DNA of 5,938 bases, from the NCBI GenBank assembly GCA_014382465.1, contig JACNJP010000579.1:1-5938 (forward strand). Reading direction: 5' to 3'. The position numbers and the translations under genes were made by a program. Position 1 is the stretch's first letter. Every line of letters starts with the position of its first letter. The stretch comes from Planctomycetota bacterium. GTDB taxonomy: Bacteria > Planctomycetota > UBA1135. The notes below the pieces were generated by a model. The model saw nothing but the letters and a program-made list of their open reading frames with translations. It did no database searches and was not told the DNA's origin. This document shows, in pieces, positions 4,997-5,938 of the stretch.

Positions 4997-5930
4997 GCCG
5001 CCGCGGAAGGTGGGTCGCCCGGGCCACGATGAGGCGGAGTACCGGCAGGCGCTGCGTCCGGTGCGGGAGGCGCTCGGGAAGATGGGGTGGAAGACGGGCG
5101 CGGATGCGATCTTCCGCTGGCTGGGGCTGCGGGTGCCGCTTCGGGTGGTGCGTGGGGTGCTGCGGGCGTGGAAGGCCCGGCACGAGGCGCGGCGCAAACG
5201 TCGACTGGCGCAGCAGCGCTTGACGGTGTCGGTGGCGCGGCGGGACGCGGTGTGGTGCTTGGACGCGACGCTGCTCGGCCGGGTGGACGGCGTGAAGGTC
5301 CACGGGCTGGCGCTGCGTGACTTGGGGAGCCGCCGGACGCTGGCGCTGAGCGCGGGAGGGTCGCCGACGGGTGCGGCGGTGGCGGAGCTCCTGGACTGGG
5401 CGTGGCACGAGTACGGAGTGCTGCCGTCGGTGTTTTGCAGCGACAACGGCCCCGAGAACGTGAACTGGATGGTGGGCGGGTGGCTGCACGGCCACCAGGT
5501 GATCCATTTGAAGAACCTGCCCTACACGCCGCAGCACAACGCCTGGTCGGAGCGGGGCATGGGCGAGCTGAAGGGGGCGGTGGAACTCGAGAAAGGGGCG
5601 GCGTTTGGGACCGTGGAGGAGGCGGCGGGGCTGCTGGGCCTGGCCTGGCGGCGGGTGGACCGAGAGATCCCGCGGAGGGTGCTGTCCTGGGGAACGCGGG
5701 AGGTGGCTTACGAGAAGATGGCCACGTGCTACACTCCAGACAGCCATGCCGGCTTCTATCAGACCGCGTGCTCAGCCGTCGAACAGGCGGTGCAGGGCGC
5801 GAGCACGGCGCGTGAGCGCCGGAGAGCAGAGCGTGGAGCGATCTACGCGACGCTGGAAGGATACGGACTCGTCAAAAGGACCCGAGGCGGCGTGCCGCTC
5901 GAGGGCGTCAAAGGCGACAGACTTTCGTGA
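4953..5930 (+). CDS. DDE (rve-type) transposase C, second transposase of the element
   Basis: As an independent gene it is 325 aa from ATG 4953 (a second ATG follows at 4956), with a weak AGAGGA (4939-4944) eight bases upstream. The first residues, MMGITLRTLERWR, are only the recognition end of an HTH. The preceding helix is encoded in frame at about 4860-4952 without any start codon, so the real product probably begins in gene B through a frameshift (about 505 aa in total). The rve core carries WCLDAT (D104), CSDNGPEN (D164) and WSERG (E200), a DD35E triad with all three acids present, and the YTPQHNAWSE block typical of retroviral-integrase-type transposases. The C-terminal part (about 250-325) is Arg-rich. 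The TGA at 5928-5930 lies in the right inverted repeat. It differs clearly from transposase A, so the pair is not a recent duplication. It may act jointly with A, or one of the two may be accessory. Confidence 0.82.
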   Translation: MMGITLRTLERWRTEPPRKVGRPGHDEAEYRQALRPVREALGKMGWKTGADAIFRWLGLRVPLRVVRGVLRAWKARHEARRKRRLAQQRLTVSVARRDAVWCLDATLLGRVDGVKVHGLALRDLGSRRTLALSAGGSPTGAAVAELLDWAWHEYGVLPSVFCSDNGPENVNWMVGGWLHGHQVIHLKNLPYTPQHNAWSERGMGELKGAVELEKGAAFGTVEEAAGLLGLAWRRVDREIPRRVLSWGTREVAYEKMATCYTPDSHAGFYQTACSAVEQAVQGASTARERRRAERGAIYATLEGYGLVKRTRGGVPLEGVKGDRLS

Positions 5931-5938
5931 ACGGTACA
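5905..5938 (-). repeat. Right terminal inverted repeat of the element
   Basis: Read on the minus strand from 5938, the blocks are TGTA, ACGAAA, CTGTCGC, TT and TGACGC, mirroring 2905-2938. The repeat includes the stop codon of transposase C. A related CGTCAAAAGG lies at 5870-5879, 36 bases inside the CGTCAAAGG of the repeat (5906-5914), and may be a second, weaker binding site. The window ends on the last base of this repeat. Confidence 0.82.

Larger units (their letters stand above)
2905..5938 (+). mobile_element. 3034-bp insertion element with two DDE transposases and an intermediate HTH protein
   Basis: The boundaries are set by TGTA at 2905 and TACA at 5938, within 34-bp imperfect terminal inverted repeats, and on the left by the loss of FG-GAP homology exactly at 2904. 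TG...CA ends are usual for rve-type DDE transposons. Gene order on the + strand is transposase A (2995), small protein B (4412) and transposase C (4953). The last stop codon (5928-5930) lies inside the right repeat, so the element is compact and has no obvious passenger gene. No ATPase (TniB/TnsC/IstB type) was recognised. The target duplication cannot be read because the right flank is outside the window. I cannot assign an IS family: single transposases of the IS3, IS481 or IS1202 type are similar in fold, but a paired arrangement is not their usual form. Confidence 0.85.

Noticed and set aside
4461..5747. Minus-strand open frame of 428 codons antisense to genes B and C
   Set aside because: The Pro/Arg/His-rich translation is typical of an antisense shadow, whereas the + strand frames carry DDE and HTH motifs.

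Overview
The window is GC-rich (roughly 70% by eye) bacterial DNA. The gene content and style fit a member of the Planctomycetota: an SGNH/SASA-type sialate O-acetylesterase-like protein, secreted FG-GAP repeat proteins with a C-terminal domain of a kind I associate with large planctomycete extracellular proteins, and several DDE transposase genes. No rRNA or tRNA is present, so this placement is an inference. The left edge is an incomplete gene and the right edge falls exactly on the end of a mobile element, so the window looks like an assembly fragment bounded by a repeat.

Layout. (1) Bases 2-907, + strand: the 3' part of an esterase-like gene. It holds the tail of one SASA-like domain and a complete second one that has lost the catalytic Ser and His. 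(2) Bases 908-1492: no convincing gene. This stretch holds a 21-bp-arm inverted repeat, a pair of 20-bp direct repeats and a good intrinsic terminator for the minus-strand gene. (3) Bases 1493-2515, - strand: a complete secreted protein with a signal peptide, three nearly identical 59-residue FG-GAP/calcium-loop repeats and a C-terminal domain. (4) Bases 2532-2904, - strand: only the C-terminal domain of a second, upstream tandem copy, collinear with the first without gaps (offset 1039 bp). (5) Bases 2905-5938: a 3034-bp insertion element with 34-bp imperfect terminal inverted repeats (TGTA...TACA). It broke the upstream FG-GAP copy.

The element is the most interesting part. It encodes two different rve-type DDE transposases on the same strand (triads at D240/D300/E340 and D104/D164/E200). 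Between them lies a small basic HTH/coiled-coil protein with its own strong Shine-Dalgarno. A run of six A's inside AAAAAAG sits where the reading frame must change to join the middle protein to the complete HTH of the second transposase. A B-C fusion of about 505 aa, made by programmed slippage or broken by an indel, is therefore a serious possibility. A hairpin overlaps the ribosome binding site of the first transposase, and two more very stable hairpins lie just inside that gene, as expected if its expression is held down.

The element and the host genes have no functional link that I can see; the element is an intruder in a tandem pair of secreted-protein genes. No CRISPR array, RNA gene or defence system was recognised.
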